The notes beneath the pieces were generated by a model. That model was not told the origin of the DNA. It saw only the letters and a program-made list of their open reading frames with translations, and did not search any database. Shown here one piece after another: positions 1 to 13,600 of a DNA stretch of 64,000 nucleotides (its first letter is position 1; every line of letters starts with the position of its first letter). The position numbers and the translations under genes are program-made. Source of the stretch: Motacilla alba alba (lineage: Eukaryota; Chordata; Aves; Passeriformes; Motacillidae); NCBI RefSeq assembly GCF_015832195.1, contig NC_052018.1, forward strand, positions 65,409,666-65,473,665, read 5' to 3'.

Positions 1-3000
1 TTTGATCATCAGCTGTAACAGCAGAGAAATTATGCAGTTTCCCAGGGCTAAGCCCCACCTCTTATGGGGCTTATACCAAGCAGATAAACTCAGTAATTGG
101 AAAGGACAGACCTACAACAGCTTCTCATATCCCATCACACTGGCATATAAAAACAAACTATGTACTCAGATCCACCTTGTAAACCTGCTGTGGTCATGGA
201 GGCAATGCAGGTGTAATTTTACCATTAAAACAGATCTTCTACATCAGTCTTGCTCCAGAATTCACAAACCCTGCTGTTCTTGGGTTGTTCATGGTGTAAA
301 GGCTTTAGATAAAAGCAGATTTTTTTTTTTTTACAGTCCTTCATTTTGTCTGTATTAGCCAAATCAGAAATGGTGAGATAATTCCATTATGTTAAGATAA
401 ACCAAAAACTTTATTATTTTTATGATCTAGCCTCTGAGTACTTACCATCAGTGTGAAGAGTTGCTCTCTCTGTAGCTCATTTTTGGTTTTATAGTTGGCT
501 AAGTTCTAGGTCATAGCCCAATTGGCTGGCAACAGCAATGTGTGTAGAACTGCACTCACAAAGACACTTTTGTTGCTTGCTTCAGGGAGTACAAAGACAC
601 TTTTTTGCTATTAATTTTATGTAACCATCCCCCTTATGTCTATACCTATAGTGTTTATATTCAGCCCACAAGTGACATCAGTGCAGTATAATCTCTGTTC
701 TGAAGTCCTGGAGGCTCTGACAGTAAGCATGGCCTGATGCTGTGATTTCCATAGTCCATAAAAATATCAAATAAATGGGAAATTTCCTCAGCTGCTTGAC
801 TGTGCAGCAAACTGAGTGATGTAACCATAATCTTTCCTTGACCCAGTTTAAAGAAACAGCCTATAAAGCTAGGTTCCATATTCATTTTAGATTCCTACAC
901 TGTACACAGTAAGTGTAAATTCACAATCCTGCCAATTATTTGTTTTGATAAATTCTAGGATGTGACAGTTTTTCACCACAGAATTCTCTTGCTGCTCACA
1001 ATAATCAATCAAACTCTGGGAACCGACAGCCAAAACCAACAGAGGCAGCAAATCTGGATCCCAGGCAATACCAGGCAATAGAAGAGCAGCAGTACCATTG
1101 GTCATAGTAAAGTCAACTCAAGCAAACTTATATTTTAAATATATAGCAAACTACATTTAGAAACTAGTTGTAGTTTATTTATATAGTTACATGACTATAT
1201 GTTAAACTATAGTTCTAAAATTTTTCTTTGCATTCATAATCTATTATGCTCTCATTAGCATTTGTTTTCCCTCCCTTTCTCTATTCCTTATCATTTGTTT
1301 CCTATGACAGGTGAGTTTTTTGGCCAATTCTTTGTAGCATTCTTGTGGGAAGTTCTCTCAGCAACTGTGCTTTAAGCAGGCTCTTAGTGTGGTTGAATTT
1401 TGACTCTGGCAATAAGGAGCTAATTTTTGCAGCCACCTATTTGGCTCAGCAAAGACCCCCTTTGAGGCTCTCTTTTCATTCTTGACTGTTTCAGGCTGCC
1501 ACTAATCACTATGAGAACTCAATGGCACTGGATTTCTCCAGCCTAATTGTGTTTAGCTGAGTATGAGGAAGTATCACAAGGTGCTTTGGACAGCGTGAGA
1601 CTCATTTCCTTTAAATCTGTAGTGAATCAACAGACTAAAGCAGTGCAGCAAAGCAATTTGGGAGCAATGGGAGCTATCTACAGTACAAAAAAGCACCTTC
1701 TGGCAGCTGGGGATTTAATGTAATGGGGATGAATGGTTGTTGCTTGGAGATCTTAATTCCTATCACACAAATTTTGCTGTATTTATGTTGGTGTTTTTAA
1801 CCAAGGGGAAAAGGCGGTTTCATGAAAGTTCTAATTCTTATTGATTAGTGCAATGCTGAAAAAAAATCTCAAACTTTCTTCCAGTGTAAGTAACTTCGTT
1901 AAGGAAATTACTCTGTTGACCTTTATCTTGTCTCATTTGCAATACATAGGCTGCTTTTTAAACTTTCACATTTGTGAGACCAGCTCATTCTACCCTTTGG
2001 GATGAATGCCATGGGATACCTCAGGGCAATGGGAATCCCAAGTAGTAGCTGTCTGTCTGGAAAAATAGCAAATACTGATACACGTTTTGCATGTTTTTCA
2101 TCAATATATAACATCCAAACCCAGGAGGAGATAATACCGCGTGAAGAATAATTTCTTCCTTGTCCTCTATGAAAGCATTTTGTGAAACTATTTTTGTAAA
2201 CAAATCTGGTACAGGAATATAGCTGCAGTAAAGACCACCTCTCTAGACCATCCCTGCTGAGCTGTTCATGCTGTAGTGCCCTAAACAGTCCTTCTCCTTC
2301 TTTGGTATGCTTTTATTATTGTGTTTGCAATTCAGTTTATTTTGATTAATCATTTGTTCTGATTTCTTTATATTTTTAAAATTATGACCTATGTTTTCAC
2401 ATTATTTGTTTTCATTTATGTCCTCTTCCATTTCTAACTGTTTGCTTCTCTTTTTTTATAGGCCTTCCTAAAGTGGTATGATTTATTTTTCAATTCCTTC
2501 TGAACTAGATGTTTAATATTTCCTGTATCAAGTTATTTTTAGCCTTTATGCACGTCTCTGCAACACTCTTGTTTTGATATTTCTCTTGTTTAAATCATGG
2601 GATCAAATATGCATGTCTTTGGCAAACCCTTTATATTTACTGCAGCACTGCTGTTTTGCTGATGTTTCCATTCCACCGCCTACACTTCATTTGAAACAGG
2701 AGTGTTGCTGCTACTTCCAAATGACATACTTTAAAGAGAATGGACTCATTTTCTCACAAATAAAATCAATTATATTAAATACTTGAGAAATTTTTTTGTT
2801 TGTTTTCTGGTATTATTTATCAGCTCTGAGTATAACAACAAATTTTCCTTCTAACCAGGCTGTTTGTGATTATGTTCATTTCATCAATACCACTCCAAAG
2901 CAAAATATCAGCCCAACCTTTAAAAATATTTTTTTCAGTGGGCTTCTCATTACACTCATTCTTATCATGAAAGAGGAGAAAACAGAGTAAAGCTCTAGAA

Positions 3001-4282
3001 ATGAAACCTTTGCCCTTTTTCATCAATGGGAGTTTTACTGTGACCTCTGTAAAGTCAAGTTTTGATGTCAGCGTGTGATATCAATAAGGCCCACTGCTCA
3101 CAGGACACTGAGTGTATATTTTCTATTATTTTATATAATTGTCTATGCTTGTGTGTAAGTAGAACAGAGGCACAATAATGAATCTTCACAATTTGTTCCT
3201 CTGGATATGAGTATAGAGAAAATCAGACACATGTCGCATTGTTACTCCCAAAACATCTTTGTCTTCACTTTTACAAGGTCCAATTTAGAATTAACATAGA
3301 GAATAATTCTGGATGTGACACTGACCTAAGCCCTACACCAGACAAGTAAAACTAACATAAAAGTTAAATGATGGTGGTTGTAACTAGCATTTATAATCTC
3401 AATGTTCTTACCTCTGGTGAAGTCTACAAGAGTCACAGAATTGAAATATGCATATATGCATATAACAAAGCTCCGTGGGGCATGAAATACTTTGATTCCT
3501 TTGGCTTTAGAAGCTCTCAGATGAGTCCTTGCATTGCCTTCCCCCTAATGAATGAATTTTTTTGACATTTTAGGATTATGTATATTGCATAATGACATGA
3601 CTGTGAAAAACAATACAGAATGATGCTGTCCATATATCCCTGTCAGTGAATAATTTGTAACCTGCAGACAATTCTGTATTATTAATACATTGAGCATTAA
3701 ACAGCCAGACACATACTGTAATCCAGACACATACTGTAGTCTGCAGCTTTTAAACCTGTGCAGTGGTCTTAGAGGATGCTGCAGCCCCTAACAAACAACC
3801 ATATGTTATTATCTTTCCAGTTTCTTTGTATTATTACATCTTTTCTTTCAAAAGAAATTCAGACTTTTCTAAATGTGAGCTGTATTTGTTGAAGTGCTAT
3901 CCTTTTGCATACGTTCAGAGCATCCAAAGAGCGTCTCTGACAGCAATAATAAAAACCTAGTAGGACTTCATTTCTACTACTGCATCATCAGCTGCTGAGT
4001 GGATTGATTATTTAATACATTTAGCAGTTTCTTAGACTCATGGCAGCAAGATGTAAATAAATGACTTAGTCAATGCATTTGCTTATATCAGCTCAATCAC
4101 TTGACAGTGACTCAGCATGGGGTGTGACATTGACAGCAAAAGCATTAAGTGGCCAAATTCTATGGCAGCTAATTTGATACTGCTTGCAGCATCCCTCCAT
4201 AAGAACTATTTATGTAAAGATACAGTGGTTTTCCAGGACAGCATTCATTACACAGTTTAGAGGACACAGGAAGAGGCATACT
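1..4282. other. AT-rich noncoding DNA, no gene seen
   Basis: Unique-looking AT-rich sequence. Open frames are all short, lie on both strands and show no recognisable domain, so I treat them as chance. It contains a run of 13 T at 320-332, a 10-base tandem doublet (ccaggcaata) at 1061-1080, an 18-base perfect palindrome made of alternating atatgcata units at 3446-3463, and an 18-base tandem duplication at 3705-3740. I see no tRNA-like, LTR-like or CR1-like sequence here. Confidence 0.6.
3705..3740. repeat. 18-base tandem duplication
   Basis: Two adjacent 18-base units, 3705-3722 and 3723-3740, share ccagacacatactgta and differ at one base near the end (aat versus agt). It is a recent local slippage or duplication event, with no evidence of function. 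Confidence 0.9.
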
Positions 4283-4298
4283 AAAAAAAAAAAAAAAA
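4283..4298 (+). repeat. Poly(A) tract, 16 bases
   Basis: An uninterrupted run of 16 A. No retroposed body or target-site duplication could be recognised upstream, so it is annotated only as a homopolymer. Confidence 0.9.
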
Positions 4299-5648
4299 GC
4301 AATTTTCAAATATTTAGATTTCCATGCACTTGCTTCTCTGCATTTCCTATTTCAAAATTGGATACCATTATGGATTATGCAAGCACACACTTTTGCTTGC
4401 ACTATGAATTTATGATTTCAATTTGCTGTGGAAATAGAGAGTAATTAACTAGAGGCACAATCATATAAACACATAGGTGAAAGGTCTTTTGTTCAAGTAG
4501 CATGTCAGAGCTAGATTTTAGAATATATTTAGGTATCTGAAAAATGACATAGACAGCCATGAAAGAATTTTAAGGCACATCTGTACTTAAATTACACCAT
4601 AATGAACAGATAAGGCACTGAAGCATCTTCAAACATCTGTGCAAGATATCTCCCTAATGTCTAGCCACCATTTTTCCCCTGACTATATTTTGGAGAATTT
4701 GTTCTACACATCCAACACAACCTGTGAGACTCTCTCTACTCCTAGCATGGACATTATGACCAGAGAGGATAGAGAGATCAACTGACCTTGCCATGCATTC
4801 CTACCCTGAAACCCTACCAGTGGTTTGGAAGCAGCAGAGAGTCAGTGCCCCAGTGCAAGGGTTCAGAATCACTGGGAACATTTCCCAAAAACAGAAAATA
4901 TGGCTTTGTTTCCTTCCTATCCTAGCAAGATGAGCATCCACACTGGGGTTCTTCAAGTTTGCCTGCCAGACTTTTCGTGACCCTGTTTTGACATAGTGTC
5001 TTACATTTGAGCAGTATTCTCAAGGCTTAGTGCATATTCTCTAAGCTTAGTGTTTAAAAAGGGGGGTGTTGGTGGGGTTTTAGGGGTAATTTTTGCATGG
5101 TTTTTATGGGCTTCATATTTTTCAGGTAGGCAGCCTTGGATGAAGTCTCTAACACTGTGATAAAATTATCTGAGCACAGAAAACTTCCTGCACAGATTTC
5201 ACTAAGTAACAGTCTTTGTACTCTTTGTACTCCTTTGACATGGAACGTTTTATCTTATGCTTTTACATGCTCCAGCCTGCTGCTTGTGAGCTTGTTTCAG
5301 AGGGCAGTGCCTACCGTGGTGAACTGTGGACAGGGAAAGAAATGTGGATGAAGCTGTTCCTGATCCATTGATGCTCTCTCATTAGTGCCCAACTGGCAAT
5401 ACAAAAGGTCTACAAACGTTGACCCTGTTGAGGAGAGAGATGGGTGGTGATGTCCTTGCAAGATGAAAAGCCAGCAATTCTTCAACAGTCATCTGCAGTC
5501 ACAGCGAATTACAGGAAGGGCAAAGGAGGTATTAATAGCCATCTAACAGGTTTCAACCACAATCCCTGGAGCTCAGTTATCAGAAACCCCTGCAACTTAC
5601 CATTAATCACTATTTGATGCTTCCTGACCTTCCTGACAAAGATTAATA

Positions 5649-5670
5649 ATCCTGTATGAGCATACAGGAT
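5649..5670. repeat. Perfect inverted repeat, 10-base arms
   Basis: Arms atcctgtatg (5649-5658) and catacaggat (5661-5670) are exact reverse complements around a 2-base spacer. The spacer is too small for a normal RNA hairpin loop, so this is better seen as a near-palindrome. No function is inferred. Confidence 0.9.
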
Positions 5671-8539
5671 GTGAAGGCTACAGGAATAGGCAAACATTTC
5701 AGACCCATCTCTCCACTGCTTTGCAAGCAATCATTTATAGCAGTAATGCATTACCAAATTAGCAGTCAGTAAATGTTTCATGAAGGAGCAACATAAGGAC
5801 CCTTCAGCTTTTCTCTGAAACAAATTGATGGGCGATGCTTATAAAAGATATACAAAAATTGCTTTTGAAACTTTTGAAATTCTTCTTCAGCCTGCTCATG
5901 CAAGTGAAAGTGAGGCAAGACCCTGAAAAGGCAGAATCCAGGTAACAAAATGCTGCTCCCTTTAGTCAGGAAATTGAAAGAGCTTGTTGTGAATCTAAAA
6001 GCTTATTTTATCTTTACTTACTCACCCTGACAGCTGAAATGAACAATGTCCATCTCCTTGTGTTAGTCACTTCCCCCTCCCCTCTTTGCAGTGATGTGTT
6101 TTAGATTATGCACTCTGATTACAGAGGTCCCGCTTTGCTCCACTGAACACCCAATTTCCCAGCTTCATCTATTGACAGTAAGCAGTACAACTTATGATTC
6201 ATCCCCAGGGTTAAACATTGACTTATTCTCTTAGCAAGTGTGGCTGCTATTTTTCTTTTCAGCCTGGGATATTTTATTTTACTGTATTCCATCTCTGGCA
6301 CTGAATGGCATACTGGGTAACAGCTTAGCCTCTTCACCCTTTGGTTGCCCCAGGATGGATATCTGAAGTATCAGAGAATTATTTTAATCTCTGTTCTAAG
6401 GAGATAAAATCTATATCATGCTATCCATCCATATACCAAGCCTCTACCCCCAAACTTATAAATCCATTAGCCAGTTGTACCCAAATTTGTTCAGCAGCTG
6501 TCTCAAAAACAACCCTTTTTACAAATTTCATGCAATAAGAGAGAAATAAAGACCATGGGATCCCATTGTGCCTTCACTGCTAGACGGTACCAGTGAATTT
6601 AAAGAAGGGATGATGCTGTAAGAAATCAGGCTTCATTGCTTCAGCTGCCCAAGGGATCACATTTTAAATATATCAGTGGGCCTTAAAGCAGTGAACAATA
6701 AAATATTTGCTGAGATGCTATAAGCAAAATGGGAACTTGGCTATAAATGTGCTACATTTCCCTGACACTTTCCTGTGCTCTACAAGGTCTATGCCAGTCT
6801 TCTGCAGATGGACTTTAAGGACTCAGAAAGGCCTGCAGTACCTGTAACCAGCACCAGCACAAGTACTGCAAAGCTGGAGTAACACAGCTAATAACTCAGC
6901 CAGGAAGGAGGGGAGGGAGCCTGGGGGCCTGCAGCCAGCTCCTGACAATGCAGCTCAGGGTGCCCCACGAAGAATGGCGACTCAGATGAAGAGCAAGGCT
7001 TTCAGAGTCTCTTAAAATTTCGTCCTGGTATTTCTCATACAAAATGACAGTAAAAAAAAACTAAGTAGGAAGGTTTAATTTAATTGAAAATGAGTGTGCA
7101 GGAAAGTTGTAAAGAAAAGGAGGACACACCACTGAGAATGGAACATTAGCAAGGCTGTTTCAGAGATGGAAAGCCCTTTGGGAGCTTTGTTTTGGGCACT
7201 AATTGTTTTGGATGGTATTTTTTTCTTGAGCCAAATGGGAAATTAAAGATCACTTTAAAACTGCTGATGTTTGGTCTTCTGAAATAAAGCTTTGGTATGC
7301 AGACTTTGGTTTCCTTCCTGTTGAACAAAGAATGGATTAGGGTTCCTTTCCAAACTGGCCCAGCTGGTTGCTCCCAGACTCCTTGGAGGGGAGGGTTTAG
7401 AGCTGTGGCTAATCTGAAACTGCAGTTGTAGTTGCAGGAGAAGAAGAAATTGCCTCCTAAAAATTAAGCCAGTAAACCAAAGCTATGCGTTGATGCAAGA
7501 TCTCTGCTAGAGATAGTACAAGCTCAAAGGGAGAGACAAATTCCCTTCTACTTAAGGCAAGGCTGGACAGGGAAGTGTGACTAACAATGAAGTGTACAGG
7601 TGAGGTGAAGAGAATGCAAGAACATCTTTATCGAGATTATTCTGACACACTGACTACCCACATGCAGAACTAAGAAATTCCATGTTATGGATAATAATTC
7701 CTAGGCACTCCCACCTTAAAACTATCAGCATATTGTTTTGTTTTGGGATTTGTTTCTGTTGGGGCTTTTTAATGTGTGAGGCCAAAGGCTAACTGTGATA
7801 TCAGTATTGACTTATGCTTCAGATAATTCCTGCAAATCAAGGTCTGGCATGCTCCTAACACTCTTGTACAAGGAGTGAGTGAAACACTTCCCACCGATAG
7901 TATACAGACAAACTGACAGACTTTAGAAATATAGTAATCAGATCTCATTTTACATTTAAGCTTGTCTGTGGGTAAACTCCACTCTGCACTTGAGTTGGTG
8001 GACAGTGGGCACCCATTAGTGCAGCATCCTTCCTGTAATACTTCTTGGTATTTATGGCTTCTGTCACTGCCCAGTCTCAGTCATGATTGAAAATATTTTT
8101 GTTTCCTTAGACTCACATCACAGAGCAGCTTTAGAGTTTTCTTCTGAAAATACAGCATTAAAATTTCTTGCAAGATCCTGGATACTGCTGTCTCCTTTGT
8201 GATTCAAAGAATGTTGATTTTCCATATCTGCCATTTTCTTCCAGGAAAATTATGTTATCAGTCTCCAAAACTGTCTGTTGAGGGTGGGGAATACAAATGA
8301 GCTAAGGTTTCTTAGCACTGATATAGCAACTAGTTTCTTCTGTCATTTTATTTCCCCAGTTTTTTTCACTCATTCACAACTGGGTTTTGGTCAAGTCATA
8401 CCTGAGGAGTACAAGGAAGGAAGTCGTGAAACAACCTTTTTTATTGCAAGGCTTTTCCAGATAGATTAGTATAGCTGGAGGTTTAGACATAATAAGCAGA
8501 GGAGAGCTAGAACTCTGTGAAATTGGGGTAGTTCTTAAA

Positions 8540-8575
8540 TTAAAGTCACAGTTTTGTAAGTTAAAGTCACAGTTT
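8540..8575. repeat. 15-base direct repeat, 21-base period
   Basis: The word ttaaagtcacagttt occurs at 8540-8554 and again at 8561-8575, separated by 6 bases. It is a small local duplication. Confidence 0.9.
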
Positions 8576-11052
8576 ATTTTTCAGGCAACAGAAGCTGTGG
8601 TACACAGCATGAAAATGGGAATACCTCCACTGTTAATGAAGGAGGAAGGTTTAAAGCTGCCTTTGCCTTGGTACCCCACTCCAAATTGAAGAACACCAGA
8701 CCTTATCTGAATGTCTGATTCATTACTGCTGGTAACGGCCTGGAGGTTAGTTCATGGAAAAGAATGTCAGAAGTTTTACTATGTTTACTGTGACAGCCTT
8801 ATTTTCTTACTGAGCATTCAAATGGCTTCACTCTATAGCAGTTTCTCATGGTCATGCATTGATGAATTTCATATCTTTACATTCTGAATCCTGCTTAATA
8901 TCAATTGTAATAGCAGACTTTCAGTGATAGTACAGCAGCAGTGTTTCAGTAGGGTATGCACTAGGAGTTTGTGTCGTAAATTCTTGATTTATTTTCTCTA
9001 TTTCTCAAATTCTGTACACCCAAACTCCCAATGGCAGCATATATACAACATGCAAACTTCAGTACTTATGCCTGGCAAACAGATAGGTTTATCAACCTAT
9101 GTGGAAAGGAATGTGGGCATTAATTGGCATTGATTTGCGTGCTTTGATGTCTGAGCCTTGTTCATCTTGTGTGCATTGTTTGTCTATGAATTTAGGGTGT
9201 CTGTGAGAGTCAAGGATAAAATGGCTATTATGCCTTTGCTCTTTTTGACTAGCATAAATAACTGTTCTCACATATAATGTTGGCTGTATTTTTCAGAGGA
9301 AAAGATTACAGATGGCTTTGTTTGCTGTTTTCTTCTGCCTCTACCAATGAGGTTTTCCAGAGCATGCTGGGATGTCAGAAATGAACAAAATAATCAGAGA
9401 TGAATATTTAAAGTTCTACTTTGTCCTGATATGCATTAAGTCCTCTGTTTATAGGGAGCAAAAATATAGCAGGAGTAATTAGGACTGCCATCACACACGG
9501 AGCTTTGGAAATAGGGCTTCAGTTTTATATTTGAATGAAGCTCAGCAAGGAGACATCCCACATTTTACAAAGCCTCTGATAAGGACTAATGAATGCAGCC
9601 TTCTTGTCAGCACCTTTCTCTGACAAAAGTGGCCTTGTGATCTTTCACTCCGTGACACTCAGACCAATCCCTGTGTTCCCAGGTGCCAAAGTCTCCACAC
9701 ATATTATTAGTGCATGCCACAAGTCAGCTCTCACAAATTTCAGATTTCCAGGAAAGCTTGTTCTAAGGACCTGCACATCTTTTGCTATAGATCTCAGAGC
9801 TTTTTAAATTGCATGTGGTTTATTTCTTGTCATAAAAATATGAGAAACTACTTTGACATGGAAAAGAAAAGTAACCTCAGCAGGTATTATGGCAAAACAT
9901 GTTTAGAGATGTTTGATGAAAAAATCTGCTATTCAGACAAAAAACCCCAGAGACTGACATGAGAATTGCTGAGTTGGGGTGAAGGAGAATGTTTTGTACC
10001 ATAAGGAGATGGGTTTGTTCAGTCACTAAGGAGCAACAGGTTATGGTTTGTAACCAATTCATGTTCTTGGATATTTATCTCCGAAAGATCTGCTGAAAAT
10101 GAATCCTAACATCTCCCACAAGAGAATCAGAATCATAGAACTGGAAGTTAATGGAATTATTTTGGTGGTTAGTCCTGAATATATATGTAGGATTAGTTTT
10201 TTTGGTTCTTTGTTTTTTACATTCTGATACTCAGCAACAGCTTAACCATAATAATGTTTTGAATTTTTTGTCTGATTGAATACATTAGTAAAATATTCAT
10301 TAAAGGAATTCAAAAAAACTTCAAATAGAACTATGACATTTTTCCACCTTAGTACTAAGTTATCATTATTTCTCTCTTTAGAATCATCTTTCTGAATATG
10401 TCTAGGAAACTAACTCTTGTTACAAGCATGAATTTCATTATTTGGTATCAATATTCATTACTAAATACTGTGGGAAATCAATATACTGTTGTACCAAAAT
10501 ACTTCATTTTTTACACTCCTGTAGTTGACTTCACACTGATTCCAGCTGAAACTTTTTATGGTTACTAGATATCACTACTGTAAGCTGCACTTCCTTTTAT
10601 AGTTTTATCCTTATAGGTGAATTCTAGTTCATTAGGAAGACTTAAAAGAGGTTAAAATATTATTACAGCTTACAGCATAAAATTTGCAATGACTAAAATG
10701 ACCTCACTGATAAATAAAACAAGTTGGGAGGAAGATTTGAATGTCTAGTTTATATCCTGAATAAAGCACTAGAAAAACAAGAATATTTTTTTATTAGCAT
10801 AATTCAATACTCTGGAGAGAGACATGACAATTGCATTTGAATTAACTAATTTGCAAGACGTTAAAAGAAACTAGATCTGCACAAAAGTGCAGAAGATAAC
10901 AGAGCCATTACTGCACCAGAGCAGGTCTGGGAGGTGTTGGTAGGGGACTGAGATCCAGCACCTGGACAAAAGGTACCCCAGCTCTGGGGGATGAGGCCAT
11001 TTTCCCCAGTTCTGAGCAATCACAGCTGATAAACACTACCTCTCCCTCTCAG

Positions 11053-11309
11053 GGAATGCAGGACACAGAAGCACTTTGGTTGCTCCAGATTTTCTGTGGT
11101 TTCCCCTTAGTCCCTGTGCATGAAACATTGCTTTGCCTGGGTTTAAACACACCAGGCAAGAAAGTCAATGAGCTGCAGCAAAAAGTGTTGGTGACTAAAC
11201 CAGGAAGAGCAGGTGGAACCTACATTCTCCCAGCTCCTCAAAGTAGCTGTGAGATAGTGGAGTACCTGGGGACAGAACACTTTTTGCTATCCCAATCAGG
11301 GCCACACTG
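11053..11309 (+). other. Exon-like open frame, unrecognised
   Basis: An open frame starts with ATG at 11056 and runs to a stop at 11512-11514 (152 codons), the longest frame here that is not antisense to CR1. It is preceded directly by a good polypyrimidine tract and AG (ctacctctccctctcag, AG at 11051-11052). The first ~85 codons have a mixed, protein-like composition. A possible donor GTATAG lies at 11310-11315. Beyond it the frame becomes strongly hydrophobic and T-rich, as intron read-through would. I recognise no domain. A chance frame in AT-rich DNA is at least as likely as an exon, and the given end is only the nearest plausible donor. Confidence 0.15.
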
Positions 11310-13381
11310 GTATAGAATTCAGAAGAAAGAAGGAACAGTGATTTTTTTCCTATTCCTATTACTCTTAATTACTAATGTCATACATCCATGGCACATAATT
11401 ATTTTTGTTTTTAAGATTTTAATGTCTAATGATTTGATAACCTACAGGGTCAGATGGCTCTTTAGTTACTGCTTCCAGCTACATCTTAGCTCTGGATTGC
11501 ACGGAAGTATCTAGAAACCCACACAAGGCTACTAAGAATACTTCTAGTTTTTTTCTGCTCTATTTACTGAGGAGGAAGAAAGACAAAAGCAGCCTAAAAG
11601 GAATGCTGAGGGGAGAGGGATAACCAATAAAGTCTCTACAACATCATCCCTTTAAGTGCAAGAAGACAAGAAGGAGAAATGTTGATGAAGGCAAGAGGAG
11701 CAAAGAAGGCATGAGTTGGAAGAAGTAGGAAAGAGAAAAGCAAACTGACTGGTAGAGAAAATAGAAAAGAACACAGCTATTTTTTTCAAAAGTAAGAAGT
11801 CTTAAGAGACCTGTAGATTAAACTCTTCTTATTTCAAACTATTGGTTATTTTTATTGAAGACAAACTCTATGACAATCCTAGGTGAATATGTGCAATTTG
11901 AACCTTTTATGCCTAGGATTCAGATGTCCAGATGGAGCTGTTGGGAATGATGCCTTTATTTAACAGCTAGCACGCCTTATGAATATGGTGTGATTTCAGC
12001 TTCCTGTGGTTTGCTCACAGTACTCCCTCTACAGCCTTGGCTTGGACTCATTCTGCTATCACATTGTTTTGTGTTGCAACATCAGCACAGGCTTTGAATA
12101 GATCTGCACTTGGCATTCTCAGAAGTTCTCTCTTAATACATTTCATCGAGTACCTCTCCATCAAAATCAGACATAATTAGATATTGGCACCCTTAGCTTG
12201 GGTACAAAAATAAATCTGCCATTTTTAACTATGGGTTGAATATATAATCTCCATATAGAGTGCTCACTCTGAGAAAAACATGCAGTGGAAGGTCTCTGCA
12301 CATATGGTCCAGGCCATGATTTAGGGCAAGTGACTTGTCCTTTAGTGGAGCCTACCTAAGGCAGATTATTAACAAAGTCAAAGCATCCTATTAATTCAGC
12401 AAATCTGTTTCTAACATTTAAGACTGGCCCTTGAAGTAAGGTCAGGACCACAGAGCTGGCAAGTGTGGAGGTATGCAGGTAGGCCCTCTCTCTCCATCAT
12501 AATTTTTTCTCCAGGCGTTTCCACTGGTAATGTCTAATCTCATGCAAATGAAGAAACCTGTAAATGTTGAACTGGAAAGGTAGGAAGCTCTATGAGGAAC
12601 TTTGAGATGATAAAGAGTTTACTTTAATGTATTACTTACTCATATAAGGACAAAAATGTTGAGCTAATAAAAAGAATTTGAATAGTGTCTCCCAGAGGAA
12701 GGAACTTTTAAATACAATTCTACCTCTCTCCGCAAGAATGTCTCTCAGAAAAACTTTCTCCATTACTTTAAATTTCTAGTGTTCAAAGACTTACCATATG
12801 TAAAAAAAGTTCATTCAAAAAAAAAAGTTTCAGAATTAGCTTGGAATTTGTGGTTTGTTTGGGACATGGCTAAATGTTCAAAAGTTATTTACATTATTTA
12901 TTGTGTGTGGGAAAAAAATAGGAATAGACCACTAAACAGTAGCTTCTAAATCCAAATTTCACCTCTGTCATTACCTCCCTTCTTACCCTGAATGATTCTC
13001 TTGCCTTTTGCCAGTCTCAGGTCTCCTATAACAGGAAAGATGGGGGACGCTGCATCTCAAGTGATAATCCCTTGTATACATCCTACATAAGTGTTGTGAC
13101 ATGGAATCATGATTTTTTTATAAACAAGATGCTTACTTTCTGCATGCTGCATACCAGGGGCTGCTAAATAAGATGTCACCAAATAAAACAATAATTGGTA
13201 TTTCTGCAGGAAAACATTCTCAGTTTGTCTGTGCAACAAATGAAAACAAAGTAGGTATCTTGTATACAACAAATCGTTTATGATTTTTTTAACAGGAAAG
13301 TTTTCCTCTTTTTTCTTTGGAAAAAATGACCTTATTTCATGTAGTACATTTGTATAATTAATTTTTAATTTATTCAAATAT
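11310..13381. other. Noncoding DNA with purine-rich stretch
   Basis: No gene is supported. From about 11560 to 11775 the plus strand is strongly purine-rich (many gaag, aagg and agga words). The remainder is ordinary AT-rich sequence with short A runs. Confidence 0.5.
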
Positions 13382-13600
13382 TAAAGGGCAAATTCTGCAT
13401 AGTTTAAGCCTAATATTAATTTGCATACCCTAATTAATAATGACCTCTCTACCTCACCGGGAAGTCAGTGTTTTTATTTAGCTCAATTTGAGTCAGCTTT
13501 TATTGATAAGAAAATGTGCATGCATTAATATGTGGAGATTGTGTCTCTTGTAGTAGAGCAATACATGCCAGGACGTGCCTGTCAAAGAGAGTCAAAAGCT
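13382..13600. promoter_or_regulatory. Candidate conserved regulatory element
   Basis: This segment carries an octamer-type POU site (atttgcat, 13419-13426) followed within five bases by taattaat (13431-13438), a homeodomain core, and a ctcaatttgagtcag stretch. Dense POU/homeodomain words in otherwise gene-free vertebrate DNA are typical of conserved noncoding enhancers, but such words also arise by chance in AT-rich DNA. Conservation was not measured, so the call rests on motif clustering alone. Confidence 0.2.

Larger units (their letters stand above)
4299..11052. other. Noncoding AT-rich DNA, no gene seen
   Basis: A long stretch without a supported gene. It holds a short inverted repeat (5649-5670), a 15-base direct repeat (8540-8575) and scattered homopolymers. 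Around 10125-10170 a segment reading agaatcatagaactggaag resembles the antisense 3' end of CR1, but it is too short and diverged to call. The frames in this stretch are all short and have no family signature. Confidence 0.55.

Noticed and set aside
10125..10170. CR1-like 3' end word
   Set aside because: Only about 20 bases resemble the antisense CR1 terminus and the following sequence does not continue the match.
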